DNA of 13,696 bases from CANJJB01 sp964449295 (lineage in GTDB: Bacteria; Chlamydiota; Chlamydiia; Chlamydiales; Rhabdochlamydiaceae). The first letter of the stretch is position 1. Every line of letters begins with the position of its first letter. Positions 1 through 7,043 of this stretch are shown here, piece by piece. The notes beneath the pieces were generated by a model. That model did no database searches, was not told the DNA's origin, and was given only the letters and a program-made list of their open reading frames with translations. The DNA lies in contig CAYUZN010000052.1 of the NCBI GenBank assembly GCA_964449295.1, positions 1 through 13,696 on the forward strand, read 5' to 3'. A program made the position numbers and the translations under genes.

Positions 1-2487
1 CTTTTTTCACATTTTCCACCTGATTGGGAAAAATCAACAGACAGTAAAATCCAATATCTTGTGCAAATCCCATTTTGGGCAGAAGAAAAGATTTCATTAA
101 AAAATCTTGTTTTAAGAATTCAAGAAGAGGCTTTCTATCCTAATTCTGACAAGCATTATCATAAAATTACTGTTATTGTTGGGATTAACGGTGAAGCTCA
201 ATTGGGAGATCTTGGGTTACATGAGAAAGTAAATGAGAAAATACAGGAGTTGCAGGAAGCTAAAGCTTGTTTGAAAATTGCAACAATGGTTTTATCTTTT
301 TCTTGGATAAATCCTGTTGGTACTTCTGATACTCCAAGATGTGATTATCATAATTTTTTAAATGGCAATGATGAAACAAAGAAAATAATTGCAAAATTAA
401 AAGAACGTAATCCTTCAAGTGAAATTTATTTAGTCAAATTAGATGCTGATACTATAAGTTTAAAACCAAATTGTGGGAGTGGAATCCTTTCAAATTATGA
501 TGAATTTATCATAGGGCGGAGAGAACAAGGCAAACCTTTTCCTTGGCTAATAACAGGCGGTTACATTACATCAGATACAGCTTTAGAAGATCAAGAAGTC
601 AGAAAGGATTTAGACATTGGAGTGTATCTTGATTATCGATTTAGATTTGCATTAGGTCGTTACTTCCCAAGCGTTCCTTATTATACAGAAGCAAATAGTC
701 TAATCCTTTATTCTGCTATTGAAGGAATTTCAGATGACAAATTGTTTAGTTCAGAGTCTCCTGAGAAAGGTAAGAATAATGAGATGGAAAATAGTAAAAA
801 TAAATTGCTAAAACAAGCAAGAGAAAAAGATTGGTATAACTTTTCCGCGCTAAGAGATTATTTTATTTTTCTTGGTAATCCGATTCAAACAAAATATAAT
901 ATTAAAAGCTTGGAAAAAGCCAAAGCTTTTAGAGGGTTTGAACAGGCAGGGCAATTATATGCCTATACTCCTGAAGAATTATACAAACTCAAAGAAGTGT
1001 GGCAAACACACTATAATCTTTATAATTCTATACACAAGCTTGGTAGCTTTATTTGTCAAGAACTAGAAATTAAGTATAAGAAATCTTATCATTTTTATTT
1101 TCAGGAAATATTCAAAGCTTATGATCCTTTAGAATTATTGAATTCAAAAGCTTCCTCTTTTTCCACTCCAAGGCTTCTAGATTTATTATTCAGTGAAATT
1201 CGATCTCGTATTAGACTACCAAGCAACAGGAAAAATGCTGAAAAAAGTTTAGACGATCTTAAAATACAGTTACTCAAAGCAGTGAATAAACATCGTTTTA
1301 ATTTTCGAGAAAAAGTCATTGTCTATAAGAGATCTGATGGTTTGAACACAGAAGATCCGCTTAAAGCTTACGATTTTGTATTTAATGAGATGTCCTATGG
1401 TTCAGCAAATAATAATGTACCATATGGTGAACAAAAAGATGTGAGTTTTGATGAATTACAGGATGCGAGTTTTGACAAGCTACATTCTATTTTTGACAAA
1501 CAGGCAGTCTCTTCAGGAAAAAAGATTGAACTAGACAAGTACATTGAAAAAATTAACGGTTTAACAAATCTGGTCGAGCGTGCAGCAAACCTTACAAGCT
1601 ATTTTATTCTAGATGTATTAAGAGAAGAATTAAACATGGAAGGGTATCATTACGTTTCTCGCTCGATTGAAAAATGGGCAGAAAGAAAAAAAATGTACGA
1701 TCAAAGCAAAAAAGTTGAATTAGATGATTCTTTATTTATAGATCATTCTAAAAGGCCTAATGATTGGATAAGTGAAAAATGGGCTTATGATCTAACAATT
1801 ATTCATATACATACCTTTTGCATATCTCATGAACCACTTCAAGAATTACTCACTAATTTTTCATTTCAAAATGAGACTCAAAAGAAAATGTTATTAGAAC
1901 AAAACGCGCAAGATAAATCTACGGCTCTTCAAATTGCTTTTGATCTCTGCCATTTTCGTCATTTAACAATTCTAATTGAACATGGTGCTGATATTGCCAA
2001 CTTGATCAAACGTAAATTTGATCAAAAAATAAACTATACTTCATTGTTGCATTTAGTCGCTCTATACGGTAGTTTTAAATCTGTTCAAACTGTGTATGAA
2101 AAATTACCAAATTATTTATGCTCCCAGGAGGGGATAGATTCTCCTATTCATCTTGCAATAAGTAATCCAGAATGTTCTGTTGAAACAATTCAGCTTCTTG
2201 CAACAAAAGAAAATGTAAATTTAAAAGGTGCACTAGGATTTATTCCCTTAGATTTATTCTTAATGAATTTTGCAAATCCACTGGCCTTAGAGAAATTTAG
2301 ATCTTATGAGAATTGGATTTCGTTTGTCGAGGAAGGAATGGGGATTTTATTGGAAAAAGGGTCTAATTACGAATATAGCATGAGTGCAACCTACGATAGT
2401 GTTTTAGAAATTGTTTCAGAAAAAAGTGATAAAGATCCTATCTGGCATCATGTTGTTCAAGCGTACAGCCATAAGATTTATTTTTGA
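1..2487 (+). CDS. Large protein with possible GT-A glycosyltransferase-like region and C-terminal ankyrin-like repeats (5' end outside window)
   Basis: The frame is open from base 1 with no stop, so the gene very probably begins before the window; the GTG at 61 is only the first start-like codon. It ends in tandem stops TGA TAA at 2485-2490. The N-terminal third alternates predicted strands and helices (VQIPFWAEE, ITVIVGINGE, IYLVKLDADT). The LDAD at 439-450 resembles the DxD metal-nucleotide motif of GT-A glycosyltransferases, and EANSLILYS follows near 690. About 1912-2270 holds roughly three degenerate ankyrin-like repeats (STALQIAFDL...LIEHGADI; TSLLHLVALYGSF; DSPIHLAIS...). A short internal repeat SFDEL/SFDKL lies near 1447-1490. 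I do not recognise the middle part. Ankyrin proteins of intracellular bacteria often act on host targets; that role here is inference. The glycosyltransferase reading is tentative and the ankyrin reading is firmer. The gene is A+T rich like its surroundings. Confidence 0.6.
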   Translation, partial: LFSHFPPDWEKSTDSKIQYLVQIPFWAEEKISLKNLVLRIQEEAFYPNSDKHYHKITVIVGINGEAQLGDLGLHEKVNEKIQELQEAKACLKIATMVLSFSWINPVGTSDTPRCDYHNFLNGNDETKKIIAKLKERNPSSEIYLVKLDADTISLKPNCGSGILSNYDEFIIGRREQGKPFPWLITGGYITSDTALEDQEVRKDLDIGVYLDYRFRFALGRYFPSVPYYTEANSLILYSAIEGISDDKLFSSESPEKGKNNEMENSKNKLLKQAREKDWYNFSALRDYFIFLGNPIQTKYNIKSLEKAKAFRGFEQAGQLYAYTPEELYKLKEVWQTHYNLYNSIHKLGSFICQELEIKYKKSYHFYFQEIFKAYDPLELLNSKASSFSTPRLLDLLFSEIRSRIRLPSNRKNAEKSLDDLKIQLLKAVNKHRFNFREKVIVYKRSDGLNTEDPLKAYDFVFNEMSYGSANNNVPYGEQKDVSFDELQDASFDKLHSIFDKQAVSSGKKIELDKYIEKINGLTNLVERAANLTSYFILDVLREELNMEGYHYVSRSIEKWAERKKMYDQSKKVELDDSLFIDHSKRPNDWISEKWAYDLTIIHIHTFCISHEPLQELLTNFSFQNETQKKMLLEQNAQDKSTALQIAFDLCHFRHLTILIEHGADIANLIKRKFDQKINYTSLLHLVALYGSFKSVQTVYEKLPNYLCSQEGIDSPIHLAISNPECSVETIQLLATKENVNLKGALGFIPLDLFLMNFANPLALEKFRSYENWISFVEEGMGILLEKGSNYEYSMSATYDSVLEIVSEKSDKDPIWHHVVQAYSHKIYF

Positions 2488-2495
2488 TAAAGCAA

Positions 2496-2515
2496 GAGGT
2501 TGAATATTTGACCTC
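2496..2515 (+). terminator. Weak hairpin after the ankyrin gene
   Basis: GAGGTTGA / TTGACCTC forms an 8-bp stem (two G-T wobbles) with an ATAT loop, 8 bases after the stop codon. It is followed by an A/T-rich stretch but no clean T run, so it may stabilise the mRNA 3' end rather than terminate strongly. Confidence 0.3.
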
Positions 2516-2574
2516 ATAATTTCCTCTTAACCCAAAGCATGTAAAAATCGCTCTGAGGATAAAAAACTATTAAT

Positions 2575-2667
2575 TTCTGCACATAATGCAGAAAACATGT
2601 GTTTTGTGCAAAATTTGCTGTTGCTAAAATTCTGCACAAAAGTTACTATTTCTATATATTGTGCAGA
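2575..2667. repeat. Cluster of TGTGCA-type inverted repeats at the ATPase gene start
   Basis: The sequence shows TTCTGCA-(5)-TGCAGAA at 2575-2593. A half-site TTTTGTGCA follows at 2602-2610. A perfect 9-bp inverted pair comes next, TCTGCACAA (2631-2639) with TTGTGCAGA (2659-2667). The last arm touches the possible GTG start at 2661 and lies 8 bases before the preferred ATG at 2676. Possible roles are an operator for autoregulation or a recognition site for the encoded ATPase-nuclease; both are inference. Confidence 0.6.
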
Positions 2668-2675
2668 GTGCTTAT

Positions 2676-4112
2676 ATGGGAAAAGATGTGTTTGTCGGAA
2701 GAAAAGAGGAGCTAGACCGCTTGGCTTCTTTGATTAAAAAAAAGACTGCTAGTTTGATTGTGATCAAAGGTCGGCGTAGGGTGGGGAAAAGCAGGCTTGT
2801 TGAGGAGTTTTCTAAGGGAAAGATTTTTTTTTCTTTTATAGGTATTCCTCCAACACCAGCTATCAATGCTCAGTTCCAAAGAGATGTATTTGCTGGTCAA
2901 TTAGCTAAACAGATAGGCCTTGCAGAGGTTGCTTCTCAAGATTGGTCTACCCTTTTTTCCTTGCTAGCAAAGCAGACAAATCGTGGGCGAGTCATTATTT
3001 TATTTGATGAAATTTCTTGGATGGGGTCAAAAGATCCTTCGTTTTTAGGGAAGCTCAAAAATGCCTGGGATCTTGAATTTAAAAAAAATTCGGAGCTTAT
3101 TTTAGTTCTTTGCGGGTCTGTGTCTACTTGGATTGAAGAGAATATTATTAGCCATACAGGGTTTTTCGGGAGAATTTCTCTCTTATTGCAGTTAGAAGAG
3201 CTACCTTTAGAGAGTTGCTATGAATTGCTTAAAATTATGGGATTTCGGGGGTCTGCTTATGAAATATTTAAGATTTTAGGGGTTACAGGTGGTATTCCTT
3301 GGTATTTAGAGCATATTCAAGCTGATCTTAATGCGGATAATAATATTCGGGATCTTTGTTTCCGTAAAGATGGCGTTCTTTTCAATGAATTCGACAGGAT
3401 TTTTCATGATCTTTTTGAAAAAAGAAGTCCTATGTACCGTTCCATTGTAGAGGCTCTTGCAAATCGTCCGATGGAATTTAGTGGTGTATGTCAAGTGCTT
3501 AAATTCCCAAAAAGTGGCACTCTTAGCGAATATCTGAATGATTTGATTGCGGCTGGATTTGTAACTCGTGATTACACATGGTCTGTCAAATCGGGTAAGC
3601 CTTCTAAGCGTAGTGTTTATCGATTAAGTGATAATTATCTGCGATTTTATCTTAAAAACATCTATCCCTATCAAGATCGTATTATGCGAGGTGGCTTTGA
3701 AAATTACACAATTTCTTCATTGCCGGGATGGAATAGTATTATGGGTTTACAGTTTGAAAATTTAGTTTTAAAAAATAGAAAAAAGATCTGGTCATCTTTG
3801 AATATTCAACCAAGAGATATTATAGCAGACAATCCTTACTTTCAAAAAAAAACATCTACGCATAAAGGATGTCAAATTGATTATTTAATTCAAACGCGAT
3901 TTAATACTCTTTTTGCATGTGAAATTAAATTTTCTGTTAACCCTCTTTCTTCAGACATTCTCAGAGAGAGTAAGAATAAACTAGCTTGCCTAAATCTTCC
4001 AAAAAGATATTCGTGTTGGCCTGTTCTTATCCATGTGAATGGTATTTCTGATAGCATACAAGATAGTGGTTATTTCTCTGAAATTATCGATTTTAGTCAG
4101 TGGCTTAGCTAA
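2676..4112 (+). CDS. Archaeal-type STAND/AAA ATPase with winged helix and C-terminal PD-(D/E)XK (DUF234-like) domain
   Basis: From the ATG at 2676 the protein has 478 residues. It opens with FVGRKEEL, typical of this ATPase family. Walker A is GRRRVGKS (residues 32-39) and Walker B is VIILFDE with D111/E112. The middle (about 250-330) looks like a winged helix (SGTLSEYLNDLIAAGFV). The C-terminus has D402 in QIDYLI and E416-x-K418 in ACEIKFS, the core of a PD-(D/E)XK nuclease fold as seen in DUF234 proteins. Such ATPases are common as multicopy, possibly mobile genes in archaea and scattered bacteria; their function is poorly known. The GTG at 2661 would add five residues but lies in an inverted repeat with no Shine-Dalgarno, so I prefer 2676, although its own ribosome site is also weak. 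Its stop overlaps the convergent Nudix gene by 8 bases. Confidence 0.85.
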   Translation: MGKDVFVGRKEELDRLASLIKKKTASLIVIKGRRRVGKSRLVEEFSKGKIFFSFIGIPPTPAINAQFQRDVFAGQLAKQIGLAEVASQDWSTLFSLLAKQTNRGRVIILFDEISWMGSKDPSFLGKLKNAWDLEFKKNSELILVLCGSVSTWIEENIISHTGFFGRISLLLQLEELPLESCYELLKIMGFRGSAYEIFKILGVTGGIPWYLEHIQADLNADNNIRDLCFRKDGVLFNEFDRIFHDLFEKRSPMYRSIVEALANRPMEFSGVCQVLKFPKSGTLSEYLNDLIAAGFVTRDYTWSVKSGKPSKRSVYRLSDNYLRFYLKNIYPYQDRIMRGGFENYTISSLPGWNSIMGLQFENLVLKNRKKIWSSLNIQPRDIIADNPYFQKKTSTHKGCQIDYLIQTRFNTLFACEIKFSVNPLSSDILRESKNKLACLNLPKRYSCWPVLIHVNGISDSIQDSGYFSEIIDFSQWLS

Positions 4113-4114
4113 GC
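4103..4114. repeat. 12-bp perfect palindrome containing both convergent stop codons
   Basis: GCTTAGCTAAGC is self-complementary. The plus-strand ATPase ends ...CTT AGC TAA and the minus-strand Nudix gene reads the same bases in the same way, so both proteins end in Leu-Ser-stop. A T run follows on the plus strand, so weak termination is possible. Confidence 0.8.
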
Positions 4115-4545
4115 TTTTTGAATATAAGATCGATGATTTCCCCTTCACTGACAAAGAGAGGAAATGTGAGAGCTTCGTGAGGCGTGAGCCATTTGTATTC
4201 AGTGTGTTCGTGGTTGAGCTGAATATTATTAGGAGGGATGTCAAATTTTAAGTGAAATAGGTGAAATAGATAGAGAGTGGGCCCATCTTTAACAAAGGAC
4301 TTTTTGAAAAACTCTAATTGATGATCTACTGCTTCTATGCCTGTCTCTTCAAAAAGTTCTCGAATGGCGGCTTGCAGAGCCGATTCTCCAGGCTCTAATT
4401 TCCCTGCAGGCAGTCCCCATTTACCGCCTCCTTTTTTTTCAGGAGCGCGTTTGAGTAGGAGAATTTTGTTTTGATGCTCAATGAAAGATCCAGCAGCTTC
4501 GATATCGGGTTTTGTATCAGGAGGCGCATTGTCATAAATAAACAT
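4105..4545 (-). CDS. Nudix hydrolase (MutT/ADP-ribose pyrophosphatase-like)
   Basis: The 146-residue protein carries a perfect Nudix box at residues 48-70: GKLEPGE, seven residues, then RELFEETGI. The glutamates there bind the metal used to cleave a nucleoside diphosphate linked to another group. The preceding KWGLPAG strand is also typical, and the length is normal for a single-domain Nudix enzyme. Substrate cannot be told from the motif; oxidised NTPs, ADP-ribose and nucleotide sugars are all possible. The start at 4545 is supported by GGAG five bases upstream (4551-4554). It converges on the ATPase gene with an 8-base overlap. It lies downstream of the duplicated small-protein gene on the same strand with a gap of about 90 A+T-rich bases, so it may or may not be cotranscribed with it. 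Confidence 0.93.
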   Translation of the reverse strand: MFIYDNAPPDTKPDIEAAGSFIEHQNKILLLKRAPEKKGGGKWGLPAGKLEPGESALQAAIRELFEETGIEAVDHQLEFFKKSFVKDGPTLYLFHLFHLKFDIPPNNIQLNHEHTEYKWLTPHEALTFPLFVSEGEIIDLIFKKLS

Positions 4546-4636
4546 CTTAACTCCAATTTTATACCCTTATCGTATTTTTCTTTTAATTTTCAAATAAAAT
4601 TGTTATTTTTGATAAATGGAGATTTTTTCTTTTAAA

Positions 4637-4966
4637 TTAGAGTTCTATTCCTTCTTCCCCAGACAGAATCTCTTTCAGATCATCTAATAAGTGACGATAG
4701 TTATAAAAATACGTAAGCTTTAAACTATTAATTACCATTTGAGCAAACTGAGACTTGGGTTCTGTTGGAAATTTAGCCTTTAGTTTTTCCTGAAATTTAT
4801 CAAAAGCCTCTTTTGCAAGGGCACTAGCTACTTCTTCTATTTTTTCTTGAGCGATTTTGTTAATAAGATCTCTTGCTTTTTCTTTGGCTTCATTGGAAAC
4901 GCCTTCTTTTGTTGGTATTAGATAGTCTTCAAATACTAAGAATTCGTCATTTAATGAAATTGTTAT
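4637..4966 (-). CDS. 109-codon paralogue of the 108-aa protein, with a non-standard ATA start (possible pseudogene)
   Basis: Translating the minus strand from 4966 gives 109 codons to TAA at 4637-4639. The product clearly resembles the 108-aa neighbour: both share KAR.L.NK..QE, KFP.EP.S.FAQM, SLK.TYFYN and a C-terminal IL.G.E. The first 27 or so residues have diverged. The frame has no ATG, GTG or TTG near its beginning. At the position homologous to the neighbour's ATG stands ATA (4964-4966), seven bases after a good AGGAG (4974-4978). Either translation begins at ATA (or a nearby ATC/ATT), or the start was lost and the gene is dying. The frame is otherwise intact, which favours recent or continuing function. 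The predicted protein is helical and charged with no signal peptide. Function unknown. Confidence 0.6.
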   Translation of the reverse strand: MTISLNDEFLVFEDYLIPTKEGVSNEAKEKARDLINKIAQEKIEEVASALAKEAFDKFQEKLKAKFPTEPKSQFAQMVINSLKLTYFYNYRHLLDDLKEILSGEEGIEL

Positions 4967-4973
4967 GATTTTT

Positions 4974-4978
4974 CTCCT
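4974..4978 (-). promoter_or_regulatory. AGGAG ribosome binding site ahead of an ATA codon
   Basis: On the minus strand AGGAG is separated by seven bases from ATA at 4966-4964. The sister copy has ATAGGATAAAAACA directly before ATG, while this copy reads ATAGGAGAAAAATC directly before ATA. The ribosome site has therefore been kept, or even improved, although the start codon differs. Confidence 0.55.
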
Positions 4979-5102
4979 ATAATCGGTACCCTATGATATT
5001 ACTTTAGTCGGAAGTTCCATAGTATAATTTATCACCAAGTTCTGTGAAATAGGGTACGTCCCCAGCTATTATATCAGACAATACTCTTTGTTGTAATTTT
5101 AA
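4977..5102 (-). pseudogene. Duplicated 3' fragment of the DUF4135-like kinase gene, with a nonsense codon
   Basis: The minus strand encodes a 42-codon stretch matching the C-terminus of the 5460-6869 protein. LSDI..G.VPYFTELGDKLYYG and the final GYRL-stop are shared. A Lys codon in the parent (LYYGFVDKDN) is replaced by TAA at 5004-5006. There is no upstream coding part and no start, so this is a leftover of the tandem duplication that also produced the 109-codon paralogue. Confidence 0.85.
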
Positions 5103-5122
5103 TAGAAAGAAATGGACACAAT

Positions 5123-5449
5123 CTAATCAACGACTTCTTGGCCATTAAGAATTTTTTGTATTTTTCCTAAGAAATGGAGATTGTTATAAAAGTACGTTTG
5201 TTTTAGGGAGGAGATTCTCATCTGAGCAAATCGACTCCAAGGTTCTTCTGGAAATTTTTCCTGTAGTTGTCTTCGAAACTCGCTAAAACAAGTGTCTGCG
5301 AATTCTAATGCAGTTTGCTCAAGTTGCTCTTGACACACTTTGTTAGCTAGATTTCTTGCTTTTTGATTCTGTGTCTCTACAATAGCGTCTTTTATTTCAT
5401 TTATCTGTTGATTAAAGTCAGGAAATGTTTCAAATAGTGGGGCTGTCAT
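5123..5449 (-). CDS. Small helical protein of unknown function, coupled to the DUF4135-like gene
   Basis: The 108-residue soluble protein has no signal peptide or membrane segment. It is rich in Glu, Gln and Lys and probably all helical. Two cysteines (near residues 39 and 54) are absent from the paralogue. The conserved block is KFPEEPWSRFAQM...SLKQTYFYN at about residues 65-89. ATG at 5447-5449 lies 10 bases after the stop of the upstream kinase-like gene, whose last bases (TATAGGAT) include the likely ribosome site, so translational coupling is probable. Pairing with a LanM-like enzyme raises the question of a modified peptide substrate, but it lacks an obvious leader or a Ser/Thr/Cys-rich core. 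A chaperone, regulator or binding partner is equally possible. I do not recognise the family. Confidence 0.75.
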   Translation of the reverse strand: MTAPLFETFPDFNQQINEIKDAIVETQNQKARNLANKVCQEQLEQTALEFADTCFSEFRRQLQEKFPEEPWSRFAQMRISSLKQTYFYNNLHFLGKIQKILNGQEVVD

Positions 5450-5582
5450 TGTTTTTATCCTATAGACGGTAACCTATAACATTATCTTTATCGACAAATC
5501 CATAATACAATTTGTCTCCTAATTCTGTGAAATAAGGAACATTCCCTGATACAATATCAGATAATACCTTTCTTTGTAACTT
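5123..5582 (-). repeat. Tandem duplication, right copy
   Basis: This holds the last ~40 codons of the kinase-like gene plus the complete 108-aa gene. It is the intact partner of 4637-5099. Confidence 0.8.
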
Positions 5583-6869
5583 CGACATATCTGAATCGAT
5601 GAATGTAAATTTATTTATATCTATTTCATCTTTTATAGTTTCTATTAGACTATTAGCATTTTCATGTGTCGTTATAAATCCGGCTAATTGTCTAGTCCCT
5701 ATGAGAAGATGTCGAAAAGGAATAGTTGCAATTTGATTGTTAAAATTTCTTATAACTTCCTTTTCTTCAGATGTTAATTCAATTTTTTCATTGTTCTCCC
5801 ATCTTACACCAAGTTGAGTTTTGACACCTTCTTGAGTTTGTCTGTTTTCACAGTCAACAGGGACGACTTGTGGATTGTCTGTATTTTCTCCTTTTATAAT
5901 GACATTTTCATAATGTAAGTCACTGATATACATAGCTTGTAATATAACATCCATACGCTTCAATTTTTGAACTAAAATTTCTTTTGCAGGACATTTCTTA
6001 TAGCTTAAGTCTTTGATATAGTTTGCTACAGTTCCTTTTTTTGCCTGTGATCCTTCGATGAATTCCCAAACACTCATTTGTTTTTCTGGAAAGCTAAGAA
6101 TTTTATAAGTGGGAAGATTGTATTGATGTTCTGTTTCTTTTGGTCCTGCTGAAATACTTTTTTGTTTGGAAGAAAGAGCATTGATAGTTCTAAATACATT
6201 TATGACTTCTCGATCGATAAGGGCATCTCTTGGCTTAAGCATAAGTTTGCCAACAGTGCTATCTTTTTCATCTTGCAATTCAACACATATTGGGAATTGT
6301 CCTCCATTATGTGTTTCTGGTTGTAGATCTATTGATGGCCAAACGGGATAAAATTTGATAGTATGTGTATCTTTGTAATTTGGATAAAACTCATTTAAAA
6401 TCTGTGCTCTATTTTCGTTTAAAAAATTCGCAACTCTTTCCTTATATAGGATTGTATTTACAAATCTATTGATAGTGTTTTCTTTATTAAATATAAATTC
6501 TGCGTCAGACAATCTATCAATAGTAGAATTGACAAAAAGCAAATCTACACCGTCTTTTTCGAATGGTTTTAAGGTATCGATGACTTGAGCTTGGATCTGA
6601 TCTTTTATTGAACTGCGTTGTTTTTGAGTTGTGGCAGCTTTAAAATGTACGAATAATGCTTCCCATCTATCCAATATTTTTTCAACTTGGAGAGATTTTT
6701 CTTTGTTTTCTGGAGAAAGTTTCTCCATTTTACTTTCTCTTATAACTGATTCGTGTTCATCGCAGTATTGTAAAAATATAAGATCATTTGGACTTAAAGA
6801 AGAGGAGTAGGCTGTAGAGCCGGCGGCAGGAGGTGGTGTTGGGAGATCTTTTTTTTCTATAGGATCCAT
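5460..6869 (-). CDS. LanM-type dehydratase/kinase-fold protein (DUF4135-like), standalone
   Basis: From the ATG at 6869 the protein has 469 residues. The central region matches the phosphotransfer core of class II lanthipeptide synthetases in order: ETHNGGQ (H187, usually DxHxxG), LMLKPRD (K212), VWEFIEG, then SDLHYENVI (D317, H319, N322) and PVDCEN (D339). In LanM the equivalent Lys, Asp-x-His-x-x-Asn and Asp bind ATP/Mg and phosphorylate Ser/Thr. The protein is much shorter than a full LanM (about 1000 aa), has no cyclase domain and seems to lack much of the elimination part, so it may be only a kinase. The N-terminus (DPIEKKDLPTPPPAAGS) looks disordered, as in many secreted effectors. An in-frame ATG at 6926 has no ribosome site and overlaps the likely promoter, so I reject it. 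The target is unknown and the family call is moderate. Confidence 0.65.
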   Translation of the reverse strand: MDPIEKKDLPTPPPAAGSTAYSSSLSPNDLIFLQYCDEHESVIRESKMEKLSPENKEKSLQVEKILDRWEALFVHFKAATTQKQRSSIKDQIQAQVIDTLKPFEKDGVDLLFVNSTIDRLSDAEFIFNKENTINRFVNTILYKERVANFLNENRAQILNEFYPNYKDTHTIKFYPVWPSIDLQPETHNGGQFPICVELQDEKDSTVGKLMLKPRDALIDREVINVFRTINALSSKQKSISAGPKETEHQYNLPTYKILSFPEKQMSVWEFIEGSQAKKGTVANYIKDLSYKKCPAKEILVQKLKRMDVILQAMYISDLHYENVIIKGENTDNPQVVPVDCENRQTQEGVKTQLGVRWENNEKIELTSEEKEVIRNFNNQIATIPFRHLLIGTRQLAGFITTHENANSLIETIKDEIDINKFTFIDSDMSKLQRKVLSDIVSGNVPYFTELGDKLYYGFVDKDNVIGYRL

Positions 6870-6892
6870 ATAAAAGCTCTTGCGGTTGAAAA

Positions 6893-6914
6893 TGTGTCCG
6901 CTATTTCTGACACA
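6893..6914. promoter_or_regulatory. Inverted repeat at the promoter of the DUF4135-like gene (candidate operator)
   Basis: TGTGTC and GACACA are perfect inverted 6-mers separated by ten bases. They lie just downstream of the minus-strand -10 and overlap the expected transcription start, a typical position for a repressor site. It could also form a 5' hairpin in the mRNA. Confidence 0.4.
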
Positions 6915-6942
6915 TAATAAGAGCATTTATTTATGTAAACAA
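6914..6942 (-). promoter_or_regulatory. Candidate sigma-70-type promoter for the DUF4135-like operon
   Basis: On the minus strand TTGTTT (6942-6937), a 17-base spacer and TATTAT (6919-6914) resemble a vegetative promoter; the -10 matches 5 of 6 positions. It would give a leader of about 40 bases before the ATG at 6869. Confidence 0.45.
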
Positions 6943-7004
6943 AAAGTTTTAACAAGTGTTGACTTTAGAAAAAAACCAACTTTTTTCTGGAATTTTGAAG
7001 AGAG

Positions 7005-7020
7005 ATCAGTGTACACTGAT
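7005..7020. promoter_or_regulatory. 16-bp perfect palindrome upstream of uppS
   Basis: ATCAGTGTACACTGAT is completely self-complementary and ends 23 bases before the uppS ATG, in the divergent gap between the kinase-like gene and the lipid operon. It may be a dimeric-repressor operator or a 6-bp-stem hairpin in the uppS leader. I cannot assign a regulator. Confidence 0.5.
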
Positions 7021-7043
7021 TCCTCCACATTCAAAGGCAGGTT

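Larger units (their letters stand above)
4637..5099 (-). repeat. Tandem duplication, left copy (diverged)
   Basis: This copy runs from the end of the kinase gene through the small-protein gene. It aligns colinearly with 5123-5582, including the stop/ribosome-site junction. Divergence is substantial at the DNA level, so the duplication is not very recent. Confidence 0.8.

Noticed and set aside
2661..2675. GTG at 2661 as start of the ATPase
   Set aside because: It falls within an inverted-repeat arm without a Shine-Dalgarno, and the family usually starts a few residues before FVGR, which suits ATG 2676.
6870..6926. Upstream ATG at 6926 as start of the LanM-like gene
   Set aside because: It has no ribosome site and lies on the -10/spacer of a better promoter; the ATG at 6869 fits a short leader.
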